Assembly (NCBI GenBank): GCA_002311865.1
Contig: DBZV01000026.1
Span: forward strand, 1-6,239
Direction of reading: 5' to 3'
Origin: Dehalococcoidia bacterium UBA1151
GTDB lineage: Bacteria > Chloroflexota > Dehalococcoidia > Lucifugimonadales > Lucifugimonadaceae
DNA length: 6,239 nt
Shown: one piece after another, positions 5,846 to 6,239 of the stretch
Numbering within the stretch: the stretch's first letter is position 1
Layout: every line of letters starts with the position of its first letter
Position numbers and translations under genes: made by a program
Notes under the pieces: generated by a model
Seen by the model: only the letters and a program-made list of their open reading frames with translations
Told to the model about the DNA's origin: nothing
Databases searched by the model: none

Positions 5846-6239
5846 CTATTCGAGATCTCCCTGCGCTTTATACTTCGGTGTGCGGTCAATGTACGACTGT
5901 GTGGCTCTCTGGATGAGATTAGTGTGGCGCTCTTCCACTGGTCCGCGAACCCGCGCCGGCATACCCGCAACCAGTGACTCCGGCGGAATCTCCATCCCTT
6001 CGACAACCACCGCGCCCGCCGCGACCAGGCTCCCTCTCCCCACCTTCACACCATGGTTCAACGTGGCTCCATTGCCCAGCAGCGAATGATCACCAATCTC
6101 AATGGCGTGGCACATCACCAGGTGGCCAATCGTCACATGATCGCCAATGCTCATCGGCGTGTCCGCGTGAAGCGCCGAGTTATCCTGCACGTTCGAATTC
6201 TTGCCGATCGTGACACGCGCCGCGTCAGCCCTGATCACG
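5846..6239 (-). CDS. Gamma-class carbonic anhydrase family protein (5' end beyond window)
   Basis: A left-handed beta-helix protein of the gamma-carbonic anhydrase/YrdA/PaaY group, of which the last 130 residues are visible. Hexapeptide repeats run from the first visible residues to about residue 98: IGKNSNVQDN, MSIGDHVTIGH, IEIGDHSLLGNG, VKVGRGSLVAAGAVV, and IPPESLVAGMPARV. In visible numbering, His24, His39 and His44 match the three metal ligands of the family (Cam His81, His117 and His122). The GTG at the extreme edge is almost certainly an internal valine: the family reads V-L-R-G-D here and this sequence reads V-I-R-A-D, so roughly 40 N-terminal residues lie past the window. Unusual details are Ala after His44 where Gly is common, and GNGATLNHG in place of the usual GMGA-type turn. 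Carbonic anhydrase activity is not assured, since many relatives show none. It leads the minus-strand block, 33 bases before the interrupted gene. Confidence 0.88.
   Translation of the reverse strand, partial: VIRADAARVTIGKNSNVQDNSALHADTPMSIGDHVTIGHLVMCHAIEIGDHSLLGNGATLNHGVKVGRGSLVAAGAVVVEGMEIPPESLVAGMPARVRGPVEERHTNLIQRATQSYIDRTPKYKAQGDLE

Noticed and set aside
1..6239. CRISPR array, tRNA, transposase, phage or toxin-antitoxin module
   Set aside because: I looked for regular spaced repeats, cloverleaf-like segments, DDE or recombinase motifs and paired small overlapping genes, and saw none.

Overview
The window reads as a bacterial chromosomal segment, moderately GC-rich (I judge well above 50%, not counted exactly), with GC-leaning third codon positions. 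The gene set is gatC-gatA, a lipoprotein, a LmbE/PIG-L deacetylase, a YbhE-type lactonase, a TIGR03086-like DinB-fold protein and a gamma-class carbonic anhydrase. This would suit a Chloroflexota (for example a SAR202/Dehalococcoidia-like lineage) or an actinobacterial genome. That placement is inference from gene style only; the window has no rRNA or other clear marker. TTG and GTG starts occur (gatC, gatA). TAG is an ordinary stop here: the deacetylase, the lactonase and the carbonic anhydrase all end in it.

Layout. Positions 141-3151 hold a plus-strand cluster: gatC, gatA, a small lipoprotein overlapping the end of gatA by ATGA, and a PIG-L deacetylase. GatC and GatA are two of the three subunits of the tRNA-dependent amidotransferase; gatB is not in the window. 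From 3152 to 4015 there is an 860-base disordered interval with no complete recognisable gene. It holds an orphan plus-strand reading frame tail, a minus-strand hypothetical ORF whose 5' end is uncertain, a start-less plus-strand coding remnant with an internal TAA, and several GC-rich inverted repeats. From 4016 to the right edge all genes are on the minus strand. In transcription order they are a gamma-carbonic anhydrase (5' end beyond the window), a TIGR03086-family gene interrupted by an in-frame TAG, and an intact 6-phosphogluconolactonase-family beta-propeller. The two blocks converge on the disordered interval.

Functional reading. gatCA is translation housekeeping. The lactonase would act in the oxidative pentose phosphate route or on another sugar lactone. 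The deacetylase, carbonic anhydrase and TIGR03086 protein are small metalloenzyme families whose substrates cannot be read from the sequence. I see no CRISPR array, transposase, phage gene, tRNA or defence system, and no convincing undescribed system. The most notable features are the gene decay at 3152-4015 and the single nonsense codon in the otherwise intact TIGR03086 gene.
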